A stretch of DNA of 5,927 bases from Holosporales bacterium (GTDB lineage Bacteria; Pseudomonadota; Alphaproteobacteria; RUG11792), in NCBI GenBank assembly GCA_031286725.1, contig JAITTR010000085.1:1-5927 (forward strand), in the 5' to 3' direction. The position numbers and the translations under genes are program-made. This document shows, in pieces, positions 5,150 to 5,927 of this stretch (positions are counted from its first letter, which is position 1; each line of letters starts with the position of its first letter). The notes under the pieces were generated by a model that saw only the letters and a list, made by a program, of their open reading frames with translations, did no database searches and was not told where the DNA came from.

Positions 5150-5927
5150 TTAATCCATATCAAAAAAAACGATACTTTTACTTCTAAAGTATTGGAGGAA
5201 TAGATTGCTTACCAAATCGATATTACACATCATTTGGTTGCTTAAGCCATTTTTTACACAGAAATAATTTTTTAAAACTGGGCCGTTAATATGTTTTATT
5301 ATGCGGATTAACTGGCTATTCTCGCTATAAAGATCTTTATTTTCGGCAAGAGCTCCAATTCCTAGCCCTTCCATTGTCATCTTCAATATTAGATTTGGGG
5401 ATTGAGAAAAAATGCTAGGAGATAGCTCTGGAAGACCATATTCCGAGTGTAAATGCCAATTTAGCGACGTTTTAAACAAGCCTGAATACGCTATGATTTT
5501 ATGCCAGCTTATATTGTCTAGTGTCGGTTCTCCATATTTCGTTATGTATTCCTGGCTTGCGTATAGACCATGTTTATATTCTAAATACCAAAATTTATTG
5601 AATCTTTTTAATTCTTGCTCTTGAAGATGATAAAATATTATGTCAGATTTCTCCATTATACTTTCAGTCAAAAAATCGTCAGATATAATAGATAAAGTTA
5701 ACCCGGGATTTATTTTACTAAAATCTTTCAGACAATAAAGAACCCAAGATATATCGTTTTTTTCAACTCCTAACGTTAATATATTTTCCGATTTATAAGC
5801 GGCGCTGGATTCAGACGAAGAGTATATTTCCTTATTTATTATATTTAAACTATCTCTCAGGTATTGGAAAATTCTTTTTCCTAAGGGAGTTAAGACTACT
5901 TTGTTTTTCTCAATAATATTTATAAGC
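5150..5927 (-). CDS. LysR-family transcriptional regulator (5' end outside window)
   Basis: The C-terminal 258 residues of a LysR-type regulator; the start and most of the helix-turn-helix lie beyond the right edge. The visible sequence begins LINIIEKNKVVLTPLGKRIF, matching the end of the LysR wing (LTPxG), followed by the linker helix YLRDSLNIINKEI. The effector-binding domain follows: ILTLGV begins its first strand, INPGLTLSII matches the usual P-x-L-x-L strand, and LYASQEYITKYGEP matches the common yASpeYlxkyGxP segment. MEGLGIGALAENK matches the conserved GlGIgalp turn. It ends FFDMD at TAA 5150-5152, where a 7-bp palindrome (5136-5152) overlaps the stop. Such proteins usually sense a small ligand and control a neighbouring gene, so the target may lie to the right. 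The ligand is unknown. Confidence 0.85.
   Translation of the reverse strand, partial: LINIIEKNKVVLTPLGKRIFQYLRDSLNIINKEIYSSSESSAAYKSENILTLGVEKNDISWVLYCLKDFSKINPGLTLSIISDDFLTESIMEKSDIIFYHLQEQELKRFNKFWYLEYKHGLYASQEYITKYGEPTLDNISWHKIIAYSGLFKTSLNWHLHSEYGLPELSPSIFSQSPNLILKMTMEGLGIGALAENKDLYSENSQLIRIIKHINGPVLKNYFCVKNGLSNQMMCNIDLVSNLFLQYFRSKSIVFFDMD

Noticed and set aside
5136..5152. Perfect 7-bp palindrome TAATCTA-GGA-TAGATTA overlapping the lysR stop codon as a terminator
   Set aside because: The stem is short and AT-rich with no T run after it on the minus strand, so it is unlikely to terminate transcription.

Overview
The window is AT-rich DNA (roughly one third G+C by eye) from a Gram-negative bacterium. 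All five recognisable genes lie on the minus strand. The best guess is a low-GC proteobacterium, perhaps a host-associated alphaproteobacterium. The grounds are the LysR regulator, a YbhG/YbhF-type exporter, and a short FtsY and a MurD whose motifs look proteobacterial. No rRNA or other marker fixes the taxonomy, so this placement is inference.

In the direction of transcription (right to left) the layout is as follows. A LysR-family regulator (5150-5927) is cut by the right edge and lacks most of its DNA-binding domain. A 263-bp gap then carries a two-hairpin repeat (5021-5111). ftsY (4047-4886), the SRP receptor GTPase, is followed by a 146-bp gap with a strong GC-rich hairpin (3973-4025). 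murD (2566-3879), a peptidoglycan ligase, and an HlyD/YbhG-type membrane-fusion protein (1671-2495) come next. A 403-bp gap then contains the second copy of the two-hairpin repeat (1346-1436) plus coding-like debris. Last is a YbhF-type tandem-ABC ATPase (1-1267), cut by the left edge within its second ATPase domain.

The HlyD protein and the tandem ATPase form the start of a YbhGFSR-like export system. The adaptor spans the periplasm, the ATPase supplies energy, and the two ABC-2 permeases would be expected just beyond the left edge. murD and ftsY are housekeeping genes (cell-wall synthesis and co-translational membrane targeting) and appear to be separate units.

The most unusual content is non-coding. 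A 91-bp composite palindromic element occurs twice, in opposite orientations, at 1346-1436 and 5021-5111. Each copy has a 14-16 bp hairpin next to a 13-bp hairpin. The copies differ at 8 of 91 positions, and every difference lies outside the paired arms. Both carry TTGACA, 20 bases, then TATAAT preceded by TGG (a perfect extended -10). In the left copy this signal points at the ABC ATPase gene. One reading frame is open through both copies. The element looks like a dispersed palindromic repeat that may act as a portable promoter. No complete new gene system is visible.
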